In this document: in pieces, positions 17,914 to 25,880 of the stretch
Position numbering within the stretch: the stretch's first letter is position 1
Layout of the letters: each line of letters starts with the position of its first letter
DNA from: an uncultured Psychrobacter sp.
Lineage (GTDB): Bacteria > Pseudomonadota > Gammaproteobacteria > Pseudomonadales > Moraxellaceae
Reading direction: 5' to 3'
DNA length: 33,705 nt
Assembly: GCA_947489525.1 (NCBI GenBank)
Contig: CANLDW010000010.1
Span: forward strand, 1-33,705
The notes under the pieces: generated by a model
The model's input: only the letters and a program-made list of their open reading frames with translations
The model's database searches: none
Told to the model about the DNA's origin: nothing
Translations under genes and position numbers: made by a program

Positions 17914-17982
17914 TGATATCAGTAGTGTTCATTTCTGACGGATCAAATCATGAAAGGTTAAATACGCCCTGATGTTAAGCAC

Positions 17983-18021
17983 AAAAAAACCCAGCAATGA
18001 TATTAAGATCACTACTGGGTT
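17983..18021 (-). terminator. intrinsic terminator of the CHAP gene
   Basis: Imperfect inverted repeat (CCCAG at 17990-17994 with CTGGG at 18015-18019, extended by ATGAT/ATCAC-type pairing inside) followed on the minus strand by seven T's (17983-17989). It lies 40 bases after the CHAP gene stop and also between that gene and the convergent cadR. Confidence 0.75.
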
Positions 18022-18060
18022 GGAGGAAATAACAACTATGTTGTGCTGACTTAGAAAGTC

Positions 18061-18783
18061 TTATTTATCATTCATAGCAAGGTAGATATTACGATCTGAT
18101 GCGGATGCGTCATCCACGTATTTTGAATCGCGCCATGTCGTATAAGCATAGACACCACTGTATGGGCTGATGCTGTTCTGACGGAAATCAGAAATCCAAT
18201 TTTCGCCATCAAATATTTGGATATGGCCATGCGGGCGCTTTGATGAGCGATCATAGACAATAACATCACCTACTTGGGTTGGCATATCATTACTGATTTT
18301 GCTAAAACCTGCTTTATCAAGCGTGCCACGAGTGGCGTACTGATAGGCTGAAGGATTGGGTGTAAATTCATAACCAGCTGATTGTAGTGCTTTACGTACG
18401 TAACGGGCACAATATCCAGAGCTGCCAGATAAAGCCACTTTTGAGGCGCGAGCAGCAGCGATAGCGGGGGCTGAATTGCTGTCAGGAACCTTATTGACTT
18501 GCTGCTGTTGTTTTTCAGCGTATAAGCGGCTGTTTAATGATGAAAGCTGATTCTCTTTTTGCTTGGCCTGCGCACTTAGGTTGCTAATTGCTTGACTAAT
18601 TTCATCATTATTAGAAACATAAGCACCACTTTTGGTGCTATAGATGTTTTTTGATGAACCGTAGTTTGATGCCACAGAAGTATTGGTGATGGTATTATTT
18701 GTTTGAGAGATTGTGATAGCAGCACCACTCGTTTGTGCTATGCCCATACCCAGTACTGACAAAATCAATAAAGCCTGTTTCAT
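18061..18783 (-). CDS. secreted CHAP-domain protein (putative peptidoglycan amidase/peptidase)
   Basis: A 240-residue exported protein from ATG 18783; the longer frame would need a TTG at 18840 and would put 19 residues before the signal peptide. MKQALLILSVLGMGIAQTSG is a signal peptide. A Ser/Asn/Gln-rich low-complexity region with a short coiled coil (about 60-100) leads to the CHAP domain: GYCARYVRKAL with nucleophile C125, and RPHGHIQIFDG with H187 as the likely base. Such domains cleave amide bonds in cell-wall peptides. It is alone, with its own terminator. A wall-remodelling or lytic role during transfer or stress is only a guess. No bacteriocin immunity gene is visible. Confidence 0.78.
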   Translation of the reverse strand: MKQALLILSVLGMGIAQTSGAAITISQTNNTITNTSVASNYGSSKNIYSTKSGAYVSNNDEISQAISNLSAQAKQKENQLSSLNSRLYAEKQQQQVNKVPDSNSAPAIAAARASKVALSGSSGYCARYVRKALQSAGYEFTPNPSAYQYATRGTLDKAGFSKISNDMPTQVGDVIVYDRSSKRPHGHIQIFDGENWISDFRQNSISPYSGVYAYTTWRDSKYVDDASASDRNIYLAMNDK

Positions 18784-19579
18784 AAATCTAATACCTACGG
18801 TTAATTCAAAATCGTCTGTTATCAACAACAGCGCAGTCAATTAAATCTCAATAACTCAAGTATATATATGTCATAGTGACTGATACTTCTGCTGCATATT
18901 ATTCATATAAAAAATGATTATTGGCGATCACAGCTCATTGAAGTCTTACGAAGCTGTTACAAATCAAGCTGCTGACCAAAACACAAAGCCGACTTTAGCA
19001 TAGGCTGTTTAGCCTGTCATCCCCCTTAAAAACCCCAAAAATACTTTTTTGATGTCGAAAAAATTGCTAATATCCCACATTTTACAATGTAAGTTTGTGT
19101 AACATGTACAGAATATAGCTGACTAGATTGACCACAATTTCTACTGTTTTATAAGCAAAAAAACGTCTGAGGGTTAAATCTATAATTTAGATTTAACCCT
19201 CAGACGTTTTTCTATTGGATGAAGTAATTACCCTATATAGGGTCTAACTAATTATTAAGATAATATAATAATTTATAATATTAATATAGATGTTAATTCC
19301 CTACTGGCTTATGTAATATTACGTAATTGTTTCGATACATCCTGTATATTCTTGTATTAACCCTTAGTTATTTATCTATTTTAAGGGTTAATAACCGATA
19401 AATCCGCTTACATTGTCATCAAAAGTTACAAATTCAAAGTTATTTTTAATTTTAAAGTCGCAATAGCTAATGAATTTTTTGATGAAGAATCATTTTATAA
19501 GCAATAGAACAGTCTTATACTTGCTTCATTCGCTTTTAACGCTAACACTATAATCAAAGTATTCTTAACTGCTAACACA
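18784..19579. other. 800-base gene-free, AT-rich stretch
   Basis: No supported coding frame on either strand. It contains the 24-bp hairpin at 19159-19211, a perfect 14-bp palindrome ACCCTATATAGGGT (19230-19243), and a 12-bp stem at 19355-19366/19382-19393 (TAACCCTTA and its complement). The section 19240-19540 is very AT-rich. Probably a boundary between separately acquired modules. Confidence 0.5.
19159..19211. terminator. very strong bidirectional hairpin
   Basis: A perfect 24-bp inverted repeat (19159-19182 with 19188-19211), core CGTCTGAGGG, loop TAATT, with A-runs on the left and T-runs on the right so that both strands end in U-tracts. It looks like an intrinsic terminator for both directions, but the nearest gene ends are 370 and 380 bases away. 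Confidence 0.75.
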
Positions 19580-20224
19580 CTATAATTGCTGCTCTACCGA
19601 TTCAATATCAGCATAAACTTGGGTCGTCCCGTCTTTATTGAGTTGCATAACCTGATAGGGCATGAATTTATTTTGATACTTCATACCCGGGCTACCAACA
19701 GGCATGCCAGGTACGGCAAGACCCATAGCTTGTACTGGCGGATTTTCTAAAAACTGCGCCATATATTTAGCGGGTACATGACCTTCAAAGACGTAACCAT
19801 CAGTAGTGACTACAGTATGGCAAGAACGCATTTCATTTGGAACGCTGTAGCGCTCTTTAAATACGGCTAAGTCCGCAACATCTTGCGCGGTTGCACTTAG
19901 ACCATTATCTTCTGCATGACTTATCCATTCTTTACAGCAGCCGCAATTGGCATCTTTATAGACAGTGGCTGAGACGTTTTTTAGTAGGTCTGGTTTACTT
20001 ACTGATGTCATCATAGGAGTATTTATAACGTTTGGTTCAGCTGTCTTCGGAACAGTCACTACATCTTCAGTTGATGCCGATGTTGTGCTTGCATCAGATA
20101 CGCCACTACTCGGTTGGCTACAAGCAAATAGTGATGAGGCGGCAAGTAATACTAACGTACTACGCAACCCCTTAGACAGATAACGATTGAATATAAGACT
20201 GGATTTTATTTTTAAGGGGGTCAT
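19580..20224 (-). CDS. DUF411 (CopG-like) metal-binding lipoprotein
   Basis: A 214-residue predicted lipoprotein. The signal sequence ends in the lipobox LFAC with lipid-attachment C35, followed by a Ser/Thr-rich linker and the DUF411 domain. That domain carries CGCCKEW (C94, C96, C97), MRSCHTVV (C135, H136), GHVPA (H149) and the conserved GLAVPGMPVGSPGM loop. DUF411 proteins of the CopG type bind copper with a cysteine cluster in the periplasm and accompany copper-resistance genes; here the neighbours are Cd/Zn genes, so the metal is uncertain. GAGAG precedes ATG. As a lipoprotein it would be a substrate of LspA and Lnt encoded nearby. It is divergent from lnt. Confidence 0.88.
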   Translation of the reverse strand: MTPLKIKSSLIFNRYLSKGLRSTLVLLAASSLFACSQPSSGVSDASTTSASTEDVVTVPKTAEPNVINTPMMTSVSKPDLLKNVSATVYKDANCGCCKEWISHAEDNGLSATAQDVADLAVFKERYSVPNEMRSCHTVVTTDGYVFEGHVPAKYMAQFLENPPVQAMGLAVPGMPVGSPGMKYQNKFMPYQVMQLNKDGTTQVYADIESVEQQL

Positions 20225-20410
20225 AGTGCTCTCTCATGTACTGTAGATATTGTGAGCTATAGAAGGTCAAGTAACACTTCATATCGTTTGGTAATGTAGC
20301 ATAATAACCCATCAAACGGAGTACGTAAATTTATCCATTGAGCAGTGCGGACTGGTATCATAAGCAGTTTTCATTTTGAAATGCTGCCTGTAGTATTAAC
20401 AGGTCTATCC

Positions 20411-20450
20411 GAGTTTTGGATTTTGACTAAAAATTCAAAACTCATAATTT
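20411..20450 (+). promoter_or_regulatory. lnt promoter with overlapping dyad
   Basis: TTGACT (20423-20428) and TAATTT (20445-20450) with a 16-base spacer, close to the lnt start. The -35 lies inside an inverted repeat GAGTTTTG (20411-20418)/CAAAACTC (20436-20443), suggesting an operator. No regulator is assigned. Confidence 0.5.
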
Positions 20451-20463
20451 TGGATAATTTGCG

Positions 20464-22032
20464 ATGCGCCTGTCTACTATTAATCTACAAAAGCGTTTGA
20501 GTACTCACTCAAATCAATTACCGCTATGGTTTACGCTAGTAGCAGCATGGCTTGCAGGGGCTATTTTTTTATTTGCGCTAGCGCCTCATGGGTTCTGGCC
20601 GCTAGCAATAGTGTCACCAGCGATTTTATATGCGCTGTTGGTACCAAATATGAGTGGTCGTCGCGCTTTTATTATCGGTGAAGCTTACGGTATGGGGCTA
20701 TGGTGCGTCGGCGGCTTTTGGCTCTATACTGCCATCCATGATTATAGCGATACTCCAACGTGGCTCGCATTGATTATGATTGGATTGATGGGTCTCGGTA
20801 TGGGACTGTTTCATGGATTTTTAGCACTAGTCTTTAACCGTATGGTAGGCAAACAACCCTTTTCATTTGCTGCTCTTTGGGTGCTACAAGAATGGTTAAA
20901 AACTTGGTTATTCACAGGCTTTCCGTGGCTGTTTGTTGGTTATGCATTTACTGAAGAGTATTGGTTATCGTCCTTAGCACCCGTTGCTGGTGTTTTTGCC
21001 GTCTCTTTTGTTGCCATACTATTGGCTGCAAGTTTAGTAGAGCTACTGCTTCGACGCAGTAGTTATGCCGTCGTTTCTGTACTGTTATTAGCCATTAGCA
21101 CATCATTATGGCTGGTCAATCCGCAATGGACAAAACCTAAGGGCACACCTGATCTGTCAGTGTCATTGATTCAAGGTAATATTTCACAAGATATAAAGTG
21201 GCTGACGCAATATCAATTAGAAACGCTAAAGATTTATGCGAAGTTAACGCGCACTGAGTGGGGACGTGATGTGGTGGTGTGGCCTGAATCATCTATTCCG
21301 ATGTTTCAGGATGAGGCTGCGGGCTTTATTAGTGAAATGATAGAAATGGCCAATGCGACCAATACGACATGGATAACTGGTATCCCTTATAAGGATAAAG
21401 CGGCATTCAATGCCAGTACGGATAAGTATCCCCCATTTTACAATAGCGTGATTGCTCGAGGTGTAGAAGCGGAAGGCCTATACAAGAAGCAGCGTCTAGT
21501 GCCTTTTGGAGAGTATATTCCATTTGAAGGCGTGCTCGATATTTTCCCAAGTTTGGCCGGTAGTCAGGATATTAAGAGCTATAGTCGTGGTAGTGATCAG
21601 CAGTCACCGCTAAAGGTGCGTGAACACAATATAGGGACGGCTATCTGTTATGAGGTAGCTTATCCAGATACCACGCGTAAAAATGCCATCGATACTGACT
21701 TTTTGTTGACCGTCTCTAACGATGCCTGGTTTGGCACTTCAGCAGGACCATTGCAACATTTGCAAATGGTACAAATGCGCGCGCTTGAGAACGGGCGCTG
21801 GTTTATTCGAGCGACCAATACTGGTGTTACCGCTATCATTAACCATAAAGGTCGTATTGTAAAACGCGCACCGCAGTTTGAGCGTACTGTACTACGTGGT
21901 GAGATACAGGCACGGGTTGGTAACACGCCCTTTATGCTTATGGGAAATTATCCTATCTTGATAATAATAACCCTGTTATTACTACTAAGCTATTTTGGCA
22001 AAGGTCTAACCACACTTAGAAGACGAGGGTAA
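20464..22032 (+). CDS. lnt: apolipoprotein N-acyltransferase
   Basis: A 522-residue inner-membrane enzyme adding the third acyl chain to the N-terminal cysteine of lipoproteins. Six or so N-terminal membrane helices (about 20-215) precede a periplasmic nitrilase-like domain with the catalytic triad E275 (VVWPESSIP), K342 (KQRLVPFGEYIPF) and C395 (AICYEVAYP), and a C-terminal membrane helix (about 495-515). VSNDAWFGTSAGPLQH is also characteristic. Full length compared with E. coli Lnt (512). The ribosome site is weak (GGA 10 bases upstream). Lnt is normally a single essential chromosomal gene, so a plasmid copy implies a second, specialised or backup enzyme. Divergent from the DUF411 lipoprotein gene. 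Confidence 0.95.
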   Translation: MRLSTINLQKRLSTHSNQLPLWFTLVAAWLAGAIFLFALAPHGFWPLAIVSPAILYALLVPNMSGRRAFIIGEAYGMGLWCVGGFWLYTAIHDYSDTPTWLALIMIGLMGLGMGLFHGFLALVFNRMVGKQPFSFAALWVLQEWLKTWLFTGFPWLFVGYAFTEEYWLSSLAPVAGVFAVSFVAILLAASLVELLLRRSSYAVVSVLLLAISTSLWLVNPQWTKPKGTPDLSVSLIQGNISQDIKWLTQYQLETLKIYAKLTRTEWGRDVVVWPESSIPMFQDEAAGFISEMIEMANATNTTWITGIPYKDKAAFNASTDKYPPFYNSVIARGVEAEGLYKKQRLVPFGEYIPFEGVLDIFPSLAGSQDIKSYSRGSDQQSPLKVREHNIGTAICYEVAYPDTTRKNAIDTDFLLTVSNDAWFGTSAGPLQHLQMVQMRALENGRWFIRATNTGVTAIINHKGRIVKRAPQFERTVLRGEIQARVGNTPFMLMGNYPILIIITLLLLLSYFGKGLTTLRRRG

Positions 22033-22218
22033 TAGTAAACTTAATCATAATAATTTAATCAGCGTAAGTTTTTTATTTTTTCTAGGTAACGTCCTAACGC
22101 ACGTAAATATAAAAGTTTTAAACTATTGATCACATAAGAACTGATTGAAAAAATTATGTTGACATAAGGCACGCGCCTCATACTTAAAAAGAGATAGCTA
22201 TATACGGTCTATCATCTT

Positions 22219-23145
22219 TTAGTTGATACTTTCATTTAATGCACGCGATTTTTGATTGTCATCTGCCTTAGTACCAAATTCAATAGTTGCATGTTGTATA
22301 TTCTGATGCGCCAAATCTTCCTTGATGTTTTCTTTCATAGTAATAGTCTCTTCAAACGTTATATCGGTCTTCGGTACAATATGAACTGTAAGAGCATTCT
22401 CAGTGGTACTCAAAGCCCAGATATGTAAATGATGAAAGTTTTGAATAAAATTATAGCTCTCTAAGATAGCAGTGATTTTACTGAGATCAACATTTTGAGG
22501 TACTCCGTCGATAGCAAGCTTGATACTCTCTTTTAGTAGACCCCAAGTCGATAACAGTATAACGACTGAAATAATCAAGCTAACTAGAGGATCAACGATA
22601 TTCCAACTTGTATAGTAAATAATAATGCCCGAGATAACGACACCTACAGAGACCAATGCATCTACCATTAGATGCAAGAAAGCACCTTTGATATTAATAT
22701 CGTCTTTTTGACCTTTGTAGAATGCAAAAGCAGAAACAGTATTTATAAATACACCTATTAGAGCTGTAATAATAATAACTTTTCCTGCAACTTCCGGTAT
22801 CGTATCAAATCGACCCAAGGCCTCATACGCAATACCTATAACGATTGTAACTAACAATATGGCGTTAATAAGAGACGCCATTATAGAAGCTTTTTTGTAG
22901 CCATAGGTATAAAGCGTAGTAGATGCTTTCTGTGCTAATTTCATTCCAATTAACGAGATTATTAAACTGGCAACATCACTTAAGTTGTGGCTAGCGTCTG
23001 CGATTAAAGCTAATGAATTAGTTGAATAGCCCACTATAAACTCGATGAGCGTAAATGCAGAATTTAGACCAATCCCAATATAAAAAGCTTTATTCATATT
23101 TTTAGGGTCTGGAGCTTGATGACTGTGGTTATCTGAATTACTCAT
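22219..23145 (-). CDS. czcD: CDF-family Zn/Cd efflux protein (CzcD-like)
   Basis: A 308-residue cation/proton antiporter of the cation diffusion facilitator family with six membrane helices and a cytoplasmic C-terminal domain. The transport-site residues are H53 and D57 (LIADASHNLSD) and H158 and D162 (HLMVDALVS), the HDHD set of the Zn/Cd group. The short N-terminus has HxxxxHxH-like histidines. The C-terminal domain (FIQNFHHLHIWALS ... IQHATIEF) is typical. GGG precedes ATG. It is separated from the cad genes by lnt and DUF411 but would work with CadA: CDF lowers cytoplasmic Zn/Cd by antiport, CadA by ATP hydrolysis. Its upstream region lies in an IS3 remnant. Confidence 0.93.
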   Translation of the reverse strand: MSNSDNHSHQAPDPKNMNKAFYIGIGLNSAFTLIEFIVGYSTNSLALIADASHNLSDVASLIISLIGMKLAQKASTTLYTYGYKKASIMASLINAILLVTIVIGIAYEALGRFDTIPEVAGKVIIITALIGVFINTVSAFAFYKGQKDDINIKGAFLHLMVDALVSVGVVISGIIIYYTSWNIVDPLVSLIISVVILLSTWGLLKESIKLAIDGVPQNVDLSKITAILESYNFIQNFHHLHIWALSTTENALTVHIVPKTDITFEETITMKENIKEDLAHQNIQHATIEFGTKADDNQKSRALNESIN

Positions 23146-23198
23146 AATTTACCCTTGTTTAGGTTGCTGCATTTTATTAAAGGTAGAAAATAAGTTTA

Positions 23199-23531
23199 TT
23201 GCATATTTTCTATATTGCACAGTCAATATTGCTCTAATACCGTAGACCCACTTATTTTTATCAATAAACTGAGCCACAACTTGATTGTGTGTCCTATCTC
23301 TCCTTGGGCGAAAAAAGCGGATTTTACTGTAATCTAACTGGCTTACGTAAGCTTCTTGTTCTCATGTTCAAGCTCTTTAGTATGTGTAGCTTAGTCTTGA
23401 ATGTTGGTTAGTATAGTTTCATTAGTGTGCTTTTTATGACATGACCACATAAAGGTGTAATCGTTTAATGCTTCAATCAGCATACGAACGGCGCGTTCTT
23501 TAATCTCAGGAGTGTAGGTTTGTCTTTTCAT
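23199..23531 (-). pseudogene. IS3-family transposase remnant
   Basis: Read on the minus strand, ATG at 23531 opens an OrfA-like frame (MKRQTYTPEIKERAVRMLIE ... NDYTFMW) that degenerates and stops at 23391. Further on, KELEHENKKLT (about 23345-23380) is the OrfA leucine-zipper end, and from 23341 the frame FFRPRRDRTHNQVVAQFIDK then KWVYGIRAILTV matches the OrfA/OrfB junction region of IS3 elements. The frames are broken and the DDE domain is absent, so the element is dead. No terminal repeats were identified. Confidence 0.75.
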
Positions 23532-23556
23532 TATCGTATTCTCTCAGAAAGATGAT

Positions 23557-23625
23557 TTACCGCTTCTTAACAGCGCGTGTAAAACCTTGCATCTGACGAC
23601 TAAGCCGGTCTTCATAGTAAACTAT
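23557..23625 (-). pseudogene. serine resolvase C-terminal remnant
   Basis: A short minus-strand frame, YEDRLSRQMQGFTRAVKKR then TAA (23557-23559), aligns with the helix E end of the broken resolvase at 7895-8562 (YKDRHNRQVQGIAHAKTEGK). A stop lies just upstream in frame, so only this scrap remains, directly beside the IS3 remnant. Confidence 0.55.
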
Positions 23626-23778
23626 CCCAGTATTGTCAGAAACTTAACGTCTTGTGAGGATGTACTAAGTGCTAACTTCAAAATGATTGAAATACCTACG
23701 CTAAATGACGACAAAAAAAGCCTAAGCAATCTAATGAAAAAGTAGATAATAAAAACCCAATCTATATGACAAACAAAA

Positions 23779-23812
23779 AAATGCCTCTGGGAGTTGACTC
23801 CCAGAGGCATTT
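23779..23812. terminator. bidirectional intrinsic terminator
   Basis: Perfect 15-bp stem AAATGCCTCTGGGAG (23779-23793) with its complement (23798-23812), loop TTGA, with an A-run on the left and T-rich sequence on the right. No intact gene ends here now; it isolates the scar zone from the following structured region. Confidence 0.75.
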
Positions 23813-23832
23813 AGTTTTAAATATAGCTAACG

Positions 23833-23860
23833 GTTACAGCGTGTTGACGCACACTGTAAC
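23833..23860. repeat. hairpin (11 bp, one mismatch)
   Basis: GTTACAGCGTG (23833-23843) pairs with CACACTGTAAC (23850-23860) apart from one C/A mismatch, loop TTGACG. No U-tract, so a terminator role is not supported. Confidence 0.5.
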
Positions 23861-24312
23861 GAACAAATAAGCACCTGAACTGCGTTATTTGAACAGCATT
23901 AAATGCCCGTGTAGGTGCATTTTATCCAAAATTTGCTTTCATATCAACTTTATTCACTATACATTTTAAAAACTGCTTGTTCGCTCGTTACATTTTCGTG
24001 CTGCTCTCTCTGTACCCGTTACCCGTCAAATGGGTGGCAGGCCTCGGTGACGACTGCGTTTGACATAAGGGTGAGCTCCCTACAGGGGTGACTAGACAAA
24101 GGATCAGAGCAACGCAATGAGTGGTTACTTGTGCATATCGTAGCGGTATATTGGGTTTAGGCCCTTGCTAGCGTATGACAGCACAGTAGCGGTTAAGAGC
24201 GTGTCTAGGCGGTGCTATCAGCCGTAATCTTAACAACCGTAGCTTGATACAGTGATACGGTCTTGATGACGCGATGGGCGATGAAGTCGGCATGACTAAT
24301 CACATCAAATCC

Positions 24313-24378
24313 AAGGAATGCACTAAAGCGTTTGTGAGTATTTTTTTACTCATAAACGCTTTAGGGTGAGTGTTCCTT
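24313..24378. repeat. long stem-loop with outer and inner stems
   Basis: The inner stem CTAAAGCGTTTGTGAGTA (24323-24340) pairs with 24347-24364 over 18 positions with one G-T pair, around a loop of six T's. An outer stem AAGGAA (24313-24318)/TTCCTT (24373-24378) closes it after small bulges. This is too elaborate for a simple terminator. Confidence 0.7.
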
Positions 24379-24431
24379 GAAATCTGCTCAAGGCTCCAAA
24401 ATCAGCATAAATTCACTTAGGCTAACTTAAG

Positions 24432-24460
24432 TAGTATATAGCCCACTCGGCTATATACTA
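24432..24460. repeat. hairpin (12 bp perfect)
   Basis: TAGTATATAGCC (24432-24443) and GGCTATATACTA (24449-24460), loop CACTC. No T-run follows; it may help end kfrA transcription from the right. Confidence 0.6.
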
Positions 24461-24653
24461 TAAGAGTCCAGAGAAAAATTTAGAATAGTTAATATACAAC
24501 AATCACTTATTCAGTGAGTCGATATTGTCATGGTGGATTCATAAGCTTAGTGTGAATAGAACGAGATCTATGTCTTGGGCAAAGTATCTTTCACACTCAT
24601 AACTGTTCTTTATCTTGAAATTCTAATTAAACTGAAACCTCGAATACTTTTAT

Positions 24654-25622
24654 TTAATCAGCATCCAAAGCATTATCTTTGTTTTGAATAAGTATCAGAG
24701 CATCTTGTGCTTTCTTAAGTTGATCTTGTAACAGAGTCACTTGTTCTTGCTCCGATAGGTGATGGCTTGATAGCTCGCTATACTGCTTATTCAGTACGCT
24801 ATGCTCAGCTTCAAGCTTAGCCTGTGTTTGGGTCAGCTGATCGTTGAGTCCTGATAGCTTGTTACGCTCAGCGACTATGGCCTTTAACTCTCCTTTGACT
24901 TCTGCCGTATCAGTCGCTATCTCATTGCGTTCAGTGGTGACTGTCTTTAGCTCACCCTTAGTCACTGTCAGTTCTGTTTGTAGACGTGCAATTTCTGCTT
25001 TATCGCTACTAGCAGTGGCTTCAAGCGTGGCCACTTTTGATAGGTTGGCATTTAACTCTTTTGACTGCTGATCAAGGGTATGGCGCAGATCTGCAAGTTG
25101 AGCTTGGGCTGCATCTGTCTTAGCTCGTTCAAGCTCAAGCGCGTGCTGAGTATCACTGAGTGTCTGTATCAGCGTGTCACGTTCAGCAGTCACTTGAGCT
25201 GCGGTGATAGCGGCTGCCTCTGCGGTTGCTGTGACCTCATCGAGCTGCCCTAACAGATCAGCTTGCTCACTCTCTAGGGTCTTAACCGCCTCTTGCGCCT
25301 CGTCTGTCTCAGCTTGTGCCTTGGTCTTAATGCTCTCTAGGGCTTCACGCTCTTTCACCAACCGATCATTGGCGATATCAATAGCCGTTTGCCACATATC
25401 CGCACCAAGCGACTGTAAGCGCTCAGCAATGCCACTTGGCAGCTCAACCTGTCTTAGCTGCTCTTCTTCTTGATTATCCTGACGCCAAGACTTCATGGCT
25501 TCACTGATGGTCGTAAATGAACCACCACCTAGCGCCTTACGCACTTCGGCTAGGGTAGGCTTAATACCCTGCTCTTGTAGCTGCTCAGCAGTGGCATGAA
25601 TCTGTGGGGTAGTGATGGCCAT
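24654..25622 (-). CDS. kfrA: KfrA-type coiled-coil DNA-binding protein
   Basis: A 322-residue protein with an N-terminal KfrA_N helix-turn-helix domain (about 1-75: ATAEQLQEQGIKPTLAEVRK, then GGGSFTTISEAMKSWR) and an alanine-, glutamate- and glutamine-rich coiled coil from about 90 to 315. KfrA proteins of IncP and related plasmids bind repeats in their own promoter and form filaments thought to support partition and stability. AAGGA 8 bases before ATG supports 25622. A dyad lies upstream at 25663-25709, consistent with autorepression. It sits between the replication/toxin-antitoxin block and the structured region. Internal repeats (KGELKTVTTERNEIA, KGELKAIVAERNKLS) show duplication in the coiled coil. 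Confidence 0.88.
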   Translation of the reverse strand: MAITTPQIHATAEQLQEQGIKPTLAEVRKALGGGSFTTISEAMKSWRQDNQEEEQLRQVELPSGIAERLQSLGADMWQTAIDIANDRLVKEREALESIKTKAQAETDEAQEAVKTLESEQADLLGQLDEVTATAEAAAITAAQVTAERDTLIQTLSDTQHALELERAKTDAAQAQLADLRHTLDQQSKELNANLSKVATLEATASSDKAEIARLQTELTVTKGELKTVTTERNEIATDTAEVKGELKAIVAERNKLSGLNDQLTQTQAKLEAEHSVLNKQYSELSSHHLSEQEQVTLLQDQLKKAQDALILIQNKDNALDAD

Positions 25623-25662
25623 AATTATTGTCCTTAATTTTGTATGAGTAAATATGTAGCGT

Positions 25663-25709
25663 TTGTAGTATTTTTTATATAGTATAATACAATATACAAC
25701 ATACTACAA
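25663..25709 (-). promoter_or_regulatory. kfrA operator/promoter dyad
   Basis: Perfect 9-bp inverted repeat TTGTAGTAT (25663-25671) and ATACTACAA (25701-25709) flanking AT-rich sequence with TATA-like -10 candidates, about 40 bases upstream of kfrA. Expected target of KfrA autorepression by family analogy. Confidence 0.6.
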
Positions 25710-25725
25710 TATAAGGCTTAAAAAA

Positions 25726-25745
25726 ACCTCAAGTAATCTTGAGGT
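25726..25745 (-). terminator. intrinsic terminator ending the antitoxin/brnTA transcript
   Basis: Stem ACCTCAAG (25726-25733)/CTTGAGGT (25738-25745), loop TAAT, with a run of A's on the left that becomes a T-run on the minus strand. Confidence 0.75.
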
Positions 25746-25880
25746 CACAATCATTAGATTAGGGCTAACGATCAGTTAAGTACTCTTCTAGCGCATTACT
25801 ATCATTTATTAATGATTAGCGCCTGTTTGCTTGGTTTTATCCTTAAATTTGGCAATGATACTGGCCTCAGTAAAGAACGC

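Larger units (their letters stand above)
23813..24653. other. structured, unassigned region downstream of kfrA
   Basis: 840 bases without a supported protein gene. Section 23990-24290 is clearly richer in G and C than its surroundings and holds many short GC-rich inverted repeats (for instance ACCCGTCAAATGGGT near 24023 and CCCTACAGGGG near 24078). Outside it lie three larger hairpins: 23833-23860, 24313-24378 and 24432-24460. Short frames exist (such as MSNAVVTEACHPFDG on the minus strand near 24020-24065), but I cannot support one. Candidates are a structured RNA, a plasmid-specific DNA site or decayed genes. Confidence 0.5.

Noticed and set aside
18784..18840. Extended N-terminus of the CHAP protein from TTG 18840
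   Set aside because: It would bury the signal peptide; ATG 18783 starts directly on it.
22100..22180. Possible XerC/XerD (pdif) site near TTATGTTGACATAAGG
   Set aside because: Only a partial match to one arm; no second arm at the right spacing. No convincing pdif site was found elsewhere by eye.
23622..23810. Minus-strand 62-codon ORF with a hydrophobic stretch
   Set aside because: Its first codons lie in a terminator hairpin and its end overlaps the resolvase scrap; no ribosome site.
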